Shown piece after piece: positions 1 through 6,290 of a stretch of 9,451 nucleotides of DNA; within the stretch, counting starts at the first letter, position 1; the number at the start of each line of letters is the position of its first letter. The DNA is from Planctomycetota bacterium (GTDB lineage: Bacteria > Planctomycetota > Planctomycetia > Pirellulales > Pirellulaceae). Location: NCBI GenBank assembly GCA_023417165.1, contig JAEZGD010000228.1, positions 1 through 9,451 on the forward strand, in the 5' to 3' direction. A program made the position numbers and the translations under genes. The notes under the pieces are model-generated. The model was not told where the DNA came from. It worked only from the letters and a program-made list of their open reading frames with translations, and ran no database searches.

Positions 1-1148
1 TCCCTGCGCCGCAAGTCATGGCAGAACAAGCAGAGGCCGCCCATGCGGCCAACGCCGAGAGGACGGCCGGCAAGCACGGACGTCGTAACTCGTACGATCA
101 AGAACAAGATCGGCTGTTTGCACAGACCTTTACCGGCCTGCTCGAAAACCGCGGCTTCCGCACCAACGACAACGCGAAGACCAAGCTCGATTTTCTGACC
201 GCCGATGCGCTGAAGGACGAGCAAGGACGCCCGCTGCCCCCTGCGGCGCTTGCGGACAAGCTGAAGTCGTACGACTGCGTCGTCATGGCGCACGAATTAC
301 CCGGCCTGACGCTGGCCGTCGCCCAGCAGCACAACCAGCACGTGGTCGACGCCCGCGACTTCCGCTTCAATGCGTATGATCCGCAAGAATTGGCGTCGTC
401 CAAGCGGGGCGATCAGATTCACACGATTTATACAGGCGTCGTTCCGGTCGTCTACAAGGCCCAGCGCACGTTGCTCGACAGCCTGCTCGAAAGCACTCAG
501 TATGCCTTTGTCAGCATCGCCTTCTGTTTGATGGTGCTGTTGCGGCGGGGCCGGTTGCGTCCCTGGAACTTCCTCAACTTCCGCGCCGGGCTGGTGGCGA
601 TGTTGCCTAATATGTTCCCGCTGGCGATCGTGTTCGGCGCCATCGGCTGGCTAGGCATCGAGGTCGACATTGGCTCGATGATGACCGCCAGTATCGCGAT
701 TGGCGTGGCGGTCGACGATACGATCCATTACTTCAACTTCTTCCGCGAAGAGATGCAAAAGGGCAAGACGCGCCGCGAGGCGATTGTCGCTGCCTATCAG
801 CACACTGGCACCGCGATCATCGAGACGATGCTGATCGGCGGCGTTGGTCTGTCGGTCTTCATGTTCAGCACGTTCACGCCCACGCAGCGTTTCGGCACGA
901 TGATGCTGACCATGCTGTGCGTCGGTGCGGCCGGCGAACTGATTTGGATGCCGGCGCTATTGGCTGGTCCGCTGGGCAAGTACTTCGAACCGGACATGCC
1001 CAATAAGAAGGTGCGGACGCTGCAGCCCGAACCAGCCGCCGTGGACGGAGCAGTCGTGGAGGCAACTCCCGAGCCTACTCGGATGCAGTTGGATGCCCCG
1101 CACACCGCCAGCCGCGGGCACGCGGTCAGACGCGACACGGCGCATTAG
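1..1148 (+). CDS. RND/MMPL-family exporter, C-terminal half (5' partial)
   Basis: The reading frame is open to the left edge, so the real start lies outside the window. The first visible ATG is at 18 (numbering below is from it), and the region before the helices reads as part of a periplasmic domain. Residues about 1-135 are a soluble segment. The conserved approach TGVVPVVYKAQ follows at 139-149. Five hydrophobic helices come next, at about 160-175, 189-212, 217-238, 266-285 and 293-316, matching TM8-TM12 of an RND protein. The 229-238 segment (GVAVDDTIHY) carries the Asp pair typical of proton-coupled RND exporters of the COG1033/MMPL group, and LPN at 196-198 is also typical. A hydrophilic tail of about 55 residues ends the protein. 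The role is proton-driven export of an unknown substrate, perhaps lipid or hopanoid-like, in the inner membrane. The family call is firm; the substrate is unknown. Confidence 0.9.
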   Translation, partial: PAPQVMAEQAEAAHAANAERTAGKHGRRNSYDQEQDRLFAQTFTGLLENRGFRTNDNAKTKLDFLTADALKDEQGRPLPPAALADKLKSYDCVVMAHELPGLTLAVAQQHNQHVVDARDFRFNAYDPQELASSKRGDQIHTIYTGVVPVVYKAQRTLLDSLLESTQYAFVSIAFCLMVLLRRGRLRPWNFLNFRAGLVAMLPNMFPLAIVFGAIGWLGIEVDIGSMMTASIAIGVAVDDTIHYFNFFREEMQKGKTRREAIVAAYQHTGTAIIETMLIGGVGLSVFMFSTFTPTQRFGTMMLTMLCVGAAGELIWMPALLAGPLGKYFEPDMPNKKVRTLQPEPAAVDGAVVEATPEPTRMQLDAPHTASRGHAVRRDTAH

Positions 1149-1193
1149 CCGCCACCAGCGATGTAGGGCATGGCTAGATCTCGAACAACGAAC

Positions 1194-1201
1194 AAGGAGG
1201 T
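1194..1201 (+). promoter_or_regulatory. Strong Shine-Dalgarno for the secretin-like gene
   Basis: AAGGAGGT is a near-perfect anti-16S match, ending a few bases before the ATG at 1206. It decides that start against the in-frame ATG at 1170. The upstream ATG would put 12 hydrophilic residues ahead of a clean signal peptide and has no comparable ribosome binding site. Confidence 0.85.
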
Positions 1202-1205
1202 TCGG

Positions 1206-2342
1206 ATGTCGCGGTGCCCTGTCTGGTTACTGTTAGTCGTCATTTCTCTCGCCTGGGCGAATCTTGCCCAGGCGGTCACGCCGGCGGACGAGGCGACCCG
1301 CCTCAAACTGGCCACGCGCATGGCCGTCAACTACGAGAATCGCCCGCTACGCGAAGTGCTCGGCGACATCGCCACGCAAGCCGGCGTAGAGATCGTCTGC
1401 GATGACGCATCGTTACGCGCGGAAGAGGTGACGCCGGATACCGAAGTGACAATGCGTATCGATGGCAAGATTTCGGCGAAGGCAGCGCTGAGGGTCGTGC
1501 TTGAGCAACTTCGCTTAACCACGATCGTTCGTCCCGATGGTCGTATCGAAGTTGTCAATCGGGACTATCCGGTAGGCTTGGTTGAGAAGGTCTATCAGCT
1601 CTCGCCAAATATTAGAGTTGCAACTGGCAAGCCGCGGACTGCTGATCCTGCGAATGAGGATGACCAACTTCGCAGGCGGGAGCTGGTTACGGACTTGCTC
1701 TATTGGATTAATCTGACCGAATGGCAACTTGGCGGGGGCTGGGGAACGATTACAGAGATCGAGAATGGCTCGGCGATTGTGGTGAACCAGTCGCCCAAAA
1801 TGCACGAGGTCATTCGGAAGCATTTAGAGTTGGAGCGTCGCATTCGCGAGCCTCGCGTCGTGCTGACGGTCGAGCATCTGGAGCTAGACGAGCGAGCTTG
1901 GAGGCCACTTAAGCGTAATCGCAACGCCGCTGGGCATTGTCGGCTCCCTGGCGAGGGGCAGGAGGGCATTCGCAACAAACGAAAACGTATTGATACCGCT
2001 CGCGTCTATCTACTCAGTCAGGACGAACTGGTTGACATTCCGGTTCGCTACGAAAAGGCAAAGCCACCGGGTGCTGTGGATGTGGTACAGATCCAAGCGT
2101 CGTTTCAGAAAGACAATCAGTTGCGGATCGCAGTTGCGCCTCGCAGCGAAGGACGCGATAACTTTTCCACGGAAAGCTTCGCCGACGTTCCACCGGGTGA
2201 ATCGCTGTTGATCCCGGTGACCGACAACATCCCAGGAACGGCCATTCGCTTCGACGACGGTACACGGCATGTACTCATGATTACGCCGCGCGTCGTGCTT
2301 CCCGAGAGCGACGAGAACGCGGTTTATACCTTACGAAATTGA
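1206..2342 (+). CDS. Exported STN/secretin-like domain protein, function unknown
   Basis: This is a 378-residue protein. An N-terminal signal peptide has basic residues, a hydrophobic core at 7-20 and a likely cut after AQA at 21-23. Residues about 33-120 have the pattern of a secretin/TonB short N-terminal (STN, N0-like) domain: a strand, PLREVLGDIATQAGVEI at 47-63, then KAALRVVLEQLRL and a strand ending EVVNRD. Residues 123-215 resemble a second N-domain, with VEKVYQL, then W-x-GGG-x-G near 173-180, and AIVVNQSPKMHEVIRKHL. Residues 230-262 are rich in Arg and Lys. Residues 290-365 recall the end of a secretin domain (DVPPGESLLIPV, then VLMITPRVV), but there is no full barrel-forming region. 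Codons around 1560-1720 use more A/T in third position than the neighbours. It may be a periplasmic or outer-membrane-associated adaptor. The exact function is unknown. It lies 57 bases after the exporter and may be co-transcribed with it. Confidence 0.8.
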   Translation: MSRCPVWLLLVVISLAWANLAQAVTPADEATRLKLATRMAVNYENRPLREVLGDIATQAGVEIVCDDASLRAEEVTPDTEVTMRIDGKISAKAALRVVLEQLRLTTIVRPDGRIEVVNRDYPVGLVEKVYQLSPNIRVATGKPRTADPANEDDQLRRRELVTDLLYWINLTEWQLGGGWGTITEIENGSAIVVNQSPKMHEVIRKHLELERRIREPRVVLTVEHLELDERAWRPLKRNRNAAGHCRLPGEGQEGIRNKRKRIDTARVYLLSQDELVDIPVRYEKAKPPGAVDVVQIQASFQKDNQLRIAVAPRSEGRDNFSTESFADVPPGESLLIPVTDNIPGTAIRFDDGTRHVLMITPRVVLPESDENAVYTLRN

Positions 2343-2424
2343 TTCCTGGTCGGTTTCAACTACTTACCTTGGCCATTGGCATGTGACATGCTGTTCCTAG
2401 ATCGCACCTCTGGGAACTTGCTGC

Positions 2425-3309
2425 ATGGCTCGCCGCGCGCTGTTGTTGATTAATCCTAACGCCCGGCAAGGGGGCGATTACGATCAGGAATTGGCCACGC
2501 GGCTCGAGGCCGAAGGGCTCGAGATTATCGCCGACTGGGGCGAAGAAGAGTCGATTAGCGCCGCGATTGTCCGTCATCGGGACGACGTTGACCTGGTGGT
2601 CATTGGCGGCGGCGATGGCACGCTGAATCAAGCGATTGCCGGGCTGATGGAAACGCGGTTGCCGCTTGGTATCTTGCCGCTCGGCACGGCCAACGATCTT
2701 GCCCGTACGCTGGAGATTCCCTTCGATCCGGCATTGGCGTGCTCGATCGTGGCGACAGGCCAAATGACTGAGATCGACGTGGGTGACGCGAACGGCAAAT
2801 ATTTCTTCAATGTCGCCAGCATGGGACTCAGCGTGGACATCACGCGCCGGTTGAATCCCGATCACAAGAAGAAGTGGGGAGTGCTTGCCTACTTGTATAC
2901 CGCGTTCGTCGTGACGTTTCGCGCGCGGCCATTTCGCGCAGAGATTCGGACCGCAACGGAGAAGATCGCCGTGCGCACCGTACAGATTGCTGTCGGAAAC
3001 GGCCGCCACTATGGCGGCGGTATGGTCATCCACGAGCATGCGGCCATCGATGACGGCCTACTCGATTTGTACAGCGTCGAGGTGGATCGCTGGTGGAAAG
3101 TGTTCTTACTAACACCCGCCATCATGCGCGGCACCTTAGATACAAGTTCGTGGGTGCGCACGTTGCGCGGCGATACCTTTGAAATCACCACGCGCCGCCC
3201 GCGGTCGATCAATACGGACGGCGAGTTGGCCACCGCCACGCCGGTAACCTTTCGAATTAGGCCTCGGGCGATTCGGGTGATCGTTCCGACGAAACCGGAG
3301 GCGGTTTAG
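2425..3309 (+). CDS. Diacylglycerol kinase family lipid kinase (YegS/DgkB/BmrU type)
   Basis: A 294-residue protein, normal for the family. It phosphorylates a lipid hydroxyl such as diacylglycerol, phosphatidylglycerol or a long-chain base, using a nucleotide at the cytosolic membrane face. Seen in order: a Rossmann-like start LLINPNARQGG (7-17); the nucleotide-binding GGGDGTLNQAI at 61-71; ILPLGTANDLAR at 83-94; GNGRHYGGGM at 191-200; DDGLLDLYSV at 209-218; and NTDGE at 263-267, which includes the conserved acidic residue. All diagnostic motifs are intact, so it is probably active. No transmembrane segment is obvious. The ATG at 2425 fits the usual N-terminus, although only a weak GGGA-like ribosome binding site precedes it. 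The substrate cannot be told from sequence. It lies 82 bases after the STN-domain gene on the same strand, so one transcript is possible. Confidence 0.93.
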   Translation: MARRALLLINPNARQGGDYDQELATRLEAEGLEIIADWGEEESISAAIVRHRDDVDLVVIGGGDGTLNQAIAGLMETRLPLGILPLGTANDLARTLEIPFDPALACSIVATGQMTEIDVGDANGKYFFNVASMGLSVDITRRLNPDHKKKWGVLAYLYTAFVVTFRARPFRAEIRTATEKIAVRTVQIAVGNGRHYGGGMVIHEHAAIDDGLLDLYSVEVDRWWKVFLLTPAIMRGTLDTSSWVRTLRGDTFEITTRRPRSINTDGELATATPVTFRIRPRAIRVIVPTKPEAV

Positions 3310-3773
3310 GCCTCGCGATGAGCGTCGCGCATGTCTCGGACGCGATCATGAGCTGCTTTCACCGCCGCAAACTGCCGATGTAGGACATCGCTAACGGCGG
3401 TGCCCGCATGGTTTTTCATGGCGGTTTCATACTTGCCCTTGATGTAGTCCTCGCCGCGTTCCGCCTCATCGAGAACTGTTTGCAGGCCGCCGCCGAGCGC
3501 TGTCCGCAGATCCATCCAGGTGCGGTGTGCGGCCGCAGCAAAGCTACCTTCCTTCGGCGCCTCCTCGTCATTGAGTGTCATGAGCGACCTCAGTTCTTGA
3601 GCCTGATGATCGCGCTCGTCTGCCATCTGCATGAACATGTTCGCCACCGCCATCTCTTGTATCTCGCCCGCGGCATGACGAAAACCGTCTCGGCTGTCGA
3701 TGTTCACCTGGACCAATTCCTGCAAGGCATCGATCGTTTCGGAGGTAAGTGTGAGTTTGGTTTCAGCAGCCAT
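3306..3773 (-). CDS. PA2169/DUF2383 family four-helix-bundle protein
   Basis: This 155-residue, helix-rich soluble protein has no signal peptide. The pattern matches the ferritin-like DUF2383/PA2169 family: ALQELVQVNIDSRDGF at 16-31; AAGEIQE at 34-40; MADERDHQAQEL at 50-61; GSFAAAAHRTWMDLR at 76-90; the signature VLDEAERGEDYIKGKYETAM at 100-119; and a last helix ending RVRDMRDAHREA. Four helices can be laid over these blocks. Family members are small helical bundles found across bacteria, often seen as stress-related; their biochemical role is not settled, and metal binding here would be a guess based on Glu and His in helices 1-2. The start is fixed by an AGGAG sequence six bases upstream. 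The gene is convergent with the lipid kinase, and the two stop codons overlap by four bases. Confidence 0.88.
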   Translation of the reverse strand: MAAETKLTLTSETIDALQELVQVNIDSRDGFRHAAGEIQEMAVANMFMQMADERDHQAQELRSLMTLNDEEAPKEGSFAAAAHRTWMDLRTALGGGLQTVLDEAERGEDYIKGKYETAMKNHAGTAVSDVLHRQFAAVKAAHDRVRDMRDAHREA

Positions 3774-3779
3774 GACTAG

Positions 3780-3788
3780 CTCCTTTTT
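3780..3788 (-). promoter_or_regulatory. Shine-Dalgarno of the DUF2383 gene
   Basis: Read on the minus strand this is AAAAAGGAG, six bases ahead of the ATG at 3773. It is a strong, well-spaced site and supports the chosen start. Confidence 0.75.
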
Positions 3789-3881
3789 GTATGAGGGTGG
3801 GCGGCGCGAGGGCTAGCGCTCCTGCTGATCGCCGCCATCAATGTTCTTGCTCATAACGCTAGGTAACGTATGGTGCAGCGC

Positions 3882-3907
3882 GCGTGCCAATGGCGATGGT
3901 GGCACGC
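3882..3907. repeat. Inverted repeat, 8-bp perfect arms
   Basis: GCGTGCCA (3882-3889) and TGGCACGC (3900-3907) are exact reverse complements with a 10-base spacer. No T-run follows on either strand, so a simple intrinsic terminator is unlikely. It could be an operator, a leader hairpin or a remnant of a dispersed repeat. Confidence 0.6.
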
Positions 3908-4019
3908 TCCAATTCAGCGATAGTCTCGCTAGCTCCGCTAATTTATGACGCTCGCCTGCCCTGCTGGCTGCGCTGCAGGCAACGTGGTCGATGAACACGC
4001 ATGCGCAGGCGGTCGTTGT

Positions 4020-4036
4020 GCCGCAATTGCGGCCGC
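4020..4036. repeat. Overlapping perfect palindromes upstream of the VOC gene
   Basis: GCCGCAATTGCGGC (4020-4033) is a perfect 14-bp palindrome and overlaps GCGGCCGC (4029-4036), another perfect one. They end 14 bases before the ATG at 4051, where a repressor could block initiation or RNA folding could affect translation. An operator role is inference only. Confidence 0.45.
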
Positions 4037-4050
4037 GTTAAGAAGAAGGG

Positions 4051-4428
4051 ATGAATCAACCGCAACTGCAATTGGTCGTAATCTATTCGACGCAGCTGGA
4101 AACGATCCGCGCGTTCTACGAACTGTTGGGAATGACGTTCGAGCGCGAGCGACATGGGCGCGGGCCCGAACACTTTGCCGCGCAGCTCGGCGAGTTGGTG
4201 TTCGAGATCTATCCTGCGCCGGCGGAAGTTCCGCCAGCGAACAGCGTGCGGCTGGGCTTTAGTGTCGTGGCGCTTGATAGGCTACTAGAGACGCTGTTGG
4301 ACGCAGGCGGCAAGCTGATTTCTGAGCCGCTCGATTCGCCGTGGGGACGTCGCGCGGTGATCGCCGATCCGGAAGGTCGGCGGCTGGAGCTTGTCGAAGC
4401 GCGCGGACCGAAGCATTGTTGTGGATGA
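4051..4428 (+). CDS. VOC superfamily (glyoxalase/bleomycin-resistance fold) protein
   Basis: A 125-residue protein, the size of a single VOC domain made of two beta-alpha-beta-beta-beta modules. Seen: the first module LVVIYSTQLETIRAFYELLGM at about 8-28; then ELVFEIYPA near 48-56; the second module NSVRLGFSVVALDRLLETL from 64; and the ending VIADPEGRRLELVEAR near 103-118. The acidic residues in FEIYP and LELVE sit at the usual metal-ligand positions, so a divalent metal is plausible. The substrate is unknown; VOC proteins range from glyoxalase I to dioxygenases and resistance proteins. An in-frame TAA at 4039-4041 rules out an earlier start, and AAGAAGGG directly abuts the ATG, an unusually tight ribosome binding site. 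It is convergent with mnmA, with ten bases between their stops. Confidence 0.87.
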   Translation: MNQPQLQLVVIYSTQLETIRAFYELLGMTFERERHGRGPEHFAAQLGELVFEIYPAPAEVPPANSVRLGFSVVALDRLLETLLDAGGKLISEPLDSPWGRRAVIADPEGRRLELVEARGPKHCCG

Positions 4429-4438
4429 GCGGCGCGGG

Positions 4439-5569
4439 CTATTCGATCCAGCCGCCGCCGAGAACGCGATCGCCATCAAAGCACACGACCGCTTGCCCCG
4501 GCGCGACGCCGTAGCGCGGCTCGTCAAATGTGACGCTGAGGCGGCCGTCAGCCAGCACTTCCGCCGTGGCCGGATGGCGCGGGCTGTTGTAGCGAATCTT
4601 CGCCGTGCAGCGAAACGCTTCGCCTGGCGTCGGATCGGTGTCGAGCAGCCAGTTGCAGCGCTGCGCGGTGAGTTCGGTGCGAGCAAGCGCTTCCTTTTTG
4701 CCAATCACGACGCGGCGCGTCTCGGGTTCAATGCGCACAACGAAGTAGGGTTCGCCCATCGCGACGCCCATGCCTTTGCGCTGGCCGACGGTAAAACGCT
4801 CGATGCCAGGATGCACACCGACGACGCGTCCTTCGGTAGTGACGATCTCGCCGGACATATCGACCGCATCGCCGCGGCGTGCGCGAACGAATTCGTCGTG
4901 CTTGCCGCTAGTGACGAAGCAGATTTCCTGGCTATCCTTCTTTTCAGCCACGCGCATGCCGAGCGAAGCGGCAATCTCGCGAATCTTCGGCTTGTAGTAA
5001 TCGCCGACAGGCAGCAGCATGCGCGGCAGCAGTTCCTTGGCGATGCCGAACAGCACGTACGACTGATCCTTGCCGTCGTCGACTCCTTTGCACAGCGCAG
5101 ACAGCGTCTCGCCGGGGCGATGTTCCAGCCGCGCATAGTGGCCGGTGGCGACAAAGTCGGCGCTGATGCTGTCGGCATAGTCGAACAGGCGACCGAACTT
5201 CAGCCAGTTGTTGCACTGTACACACGGATTGGGCGTGCGGCCACGGGTGTACTCGTCGACAAAGTAATCGATGATCTGGCGGAACTCGGCCTGCAGGTTG
5301 AGCGCGTAAAACGGAATGCCCAGTCGATCGGCGACGCGCCGGGCGTCGGCGGCGTCGCTGGCGCTACAGCAACCTTGCTTGTGATCGGCGCGCTCTTGCA
5401 CGATGGGGAGCAGCGAGGGGATCGGCTGGCCGTCGATCGCGCAAGCGCCGACCGACTCCTCGCCATGCCGCATGAAGACGCCGACGACGTCGTGCCCGGC
5501 TTCCAGCAGCAGGTGCGCGGCGACGCTGCTATCGACCCCACCCGACATGGCTAAAACAACACGCGCCAT
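4439..5569 (-). CDS. mnmA: tRNA-specific 2-thiouridylase MnmA
   Basis: MnmA activates U34 of tRNA-Lys, -Glu and -Gln with ATP and inserts sulfur to make s2U34, which supports accurate decoding. The 376-residue protein shows the PP-loop SGGVDSS at 9-15 (ATP pyrophosphatase), GCCS-x-SDAADARRVAD at 66-81, the thiolation loop GRTPNPCVQCN at 110-120, TGHYAR at 142-147, KDQSYVLF at 167-174, and KDSQEICF at 211-218. C119 and C217 align with the two catalytic cysteines of E. coli MnmA; C116 makes a CxxC. The C-terminal barrel contains VGQRKGMG and KIRYNSP. The frame also opens at TTG 5611 and ATG 5584, but the ATG at 5569 gives the family-like MARVVLAMSGG beginning; none of the three has a good ribosome binding site, so the start is less sure than the identity. 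It is divergent from the secreted proline-rich gene. Confidence 0.96.
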   Translation of the reverse strand: MARVVLAMSGGVDSSVAAHLLLEAGHDVVGVFMRHGEESVGACAIDGQPIPSLLPIVQERADHKQGCCSASDAADARRVADRLGIPFYALNLQAEFRQIIDYFVDEYTRGRTPNPCVQCNNWLKFGRLFDYADSISADFVATGHYARLEHRPGETLSALCKGVDDGKDQSYVLFGIAKELLPRMLLPVGDYYKPKIREIAASLGMRVAEKKDSQEICFVTSGKHDEFVRARRGDAVDMSGEIVTTEGRVVGVHPGIERFTVGQRKGMGVAMGEPYFVVRIEPETRRVVIGKKEALARTELTAQRCNWLLDTDPTPGEAFRCTAKIRYNSPRHPATAEVLADGRLSVTFDEPRYGVAPGQAVVCFDGDRVLGGGWIE

Positions 5570-5708
5570 CGCAATCCGCAGCATTCCCGAGGAATCAACG
5601 TCGGCGGCCAATCGCCCGCCGCACCGAACGACAAATCGTTACTATCCATCTTACGCGATCGCCGCCGGTTCGATTAGTGGCGTAGATTTCAGGGAGAGGG
5701 ACGCCACA
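5570..5708. other. Divergent promoter region, mnmA / secreted protein
   Basis: These 139 bases lie between two divergent starts and must carry at least the promoter for the plus-strand gene and probably that of mnmA. I see no convincing sigma-70 pair and no strong hairpin. A purine-rich AGGGAGAGGG at 5691-5700 serves as ribosome binding site for the gene at 5709. Confidence 0.4.
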
Positions 5709-6272
5709 ATGAAGAAACTTGCAGCTGGGTGGTTCGCAGTGCTGCTGGCCGCCTGGGCGATGCCGCTCTGCGCGGCTCCGCATGATTTGCCGACGCGGAC
5801 GCCAGAAGGCCCAGTGGAGCCGCATTTCAAGCAAATGCGTATGCCGCCGTCGCGTGCGGTGCCGCTGACGGATCGATCGTCGTACCTGCTGCCGGCGGAC
5901 GGCAACTTCCAGATGCAGCCGCTGCCGCGCACGTTGCCAAGGTACACGCCGGGCTTTGTGGCGGCGCCGCCGACTTTTCCGCAGTTGGCAGAGCCTGTGG
6001 TGGGCCAGCTGACGCGGACAGGCGTCGCACACAAGCAGCCTGGCTTGCGACAGATGTCGATCGATCCAACGCTGCTGCCGCCCCCCACGATCACCGCCGG
6101 TGAAGCCACTTTCCCGATTCGCACCGCACCCGAACATTCGACGCGACTGGCGCCGGGGCGCGATGCGCTGATGCGGCCGCGCGCGAGCTACGGACCGCAC
6201 TGGTTGATGGTCGAGGTTGAGAACACGCCTGCGACGCCGCACAGCGCCAAGCAACCTGGTTTGCAGGACTAG
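5709..6272 (+). CDS. Secreted proline-rich protein of unknown function
   Basis: I do not recognise this 187-residue protein. It starts with MKK, a hydrophobic stretch at 4-18 and Ala residues at 22-23, a typical Sec signal peptide. The one Cys (C21) lies in MPLC, which does not match a lipobox. The mature part is rich in Pro, Arg and Thr, with low predicted secondary structure: many short proline-punctuated phrases such as QPLPRTLPRYTPG and LLPPPTITAG. The pentapeptide KQPGL occurs twice, at 109-113 and 181-185. The frame stays open further upstream, but the ATG at 5709 has the signal peptide and a purine-rich ribosome binding site. Third codon positions are strongly G/C, as in the neighbours, which supports real coding. 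It is probably an exported, partly disordered envelope protein. It converges on the pirin gene with 18 bases between stops. Confidence 0.72.
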   Translation: MKKLAAGWFAVLLAAWAMPLCAAPHDLPTRTPEGPVEPHFKQMRMPPSRAVPLTDRSSYLLPADGNFQMQPLPRTLPRYTPGFVAAPPTFPQLAEPVVGQLTRTGVAHKQPGLRQMSIDPTLLPPPTITAGEATFPIRTAPEHSTRLAPGRDALMRPRASYGPHWLMVEVENTPATPHSAKQPGLQD

Positions 6273-6290
6273 GCTGGCTTGTTTCGGCAA

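Larger units (their letters stand above)
3774..4050. other. Non-coding divergent gap with several inverted repeats
   Basis: These 277 bases separate two divergently transcribed genes. I find no convincing gene: a 61-codon minus-strand frame here has a GTG start, no ribosome binding site and no recognisable domain. The stretch holds an 8-bp perfect inverted repeat (3882-3907), a 6-bp one (GCCTGC at 3954-3959 with GCAGGC at 3975-3980) and two overlapping perfect palindromes at 4020-4036. Promoters for both flanking genes should lie here, but I could not pick out a clear -35/-10 pair. Confidence 0.6.

Noticed and set aside
2379..2391. Small hairpin GCATG-TGA-CATGC before the lipid kinase
   Set aside because: The five-base stem is too short to separate from chance.
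2356..3039. Minus-strand 227-codon frame opposite the lipid kinase
   Set aside because: It is antisense to a gene with every DAG-kinase motif intact, and the peptide has no family resemblance.
3813..3998. Small 61-codon minus-strand gene in the divergent gap
   Set aside because: It has a GTG start, no ribosome binding site and no known domain, and it crosses the inverted repeats; not enough to call a gene.
4391..5554. Long plus-strand open frame (387 codons) opposite mnmA
   Set aside because: It is antisense to an unambiguous MnmA with all motifs, is Ala/Arg-rich as expected of a GC-rich shadow frame, and has no recognisable domain.
5595..6290. Minus-strand 231-codon frame opposite the secreted proline-rich gene
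   Set aside because: It is extremely Arg-rich with no ribosome binding site or domain; the plus-strand frame has a signal peptide, a ribosome binding site and G/C third positions.
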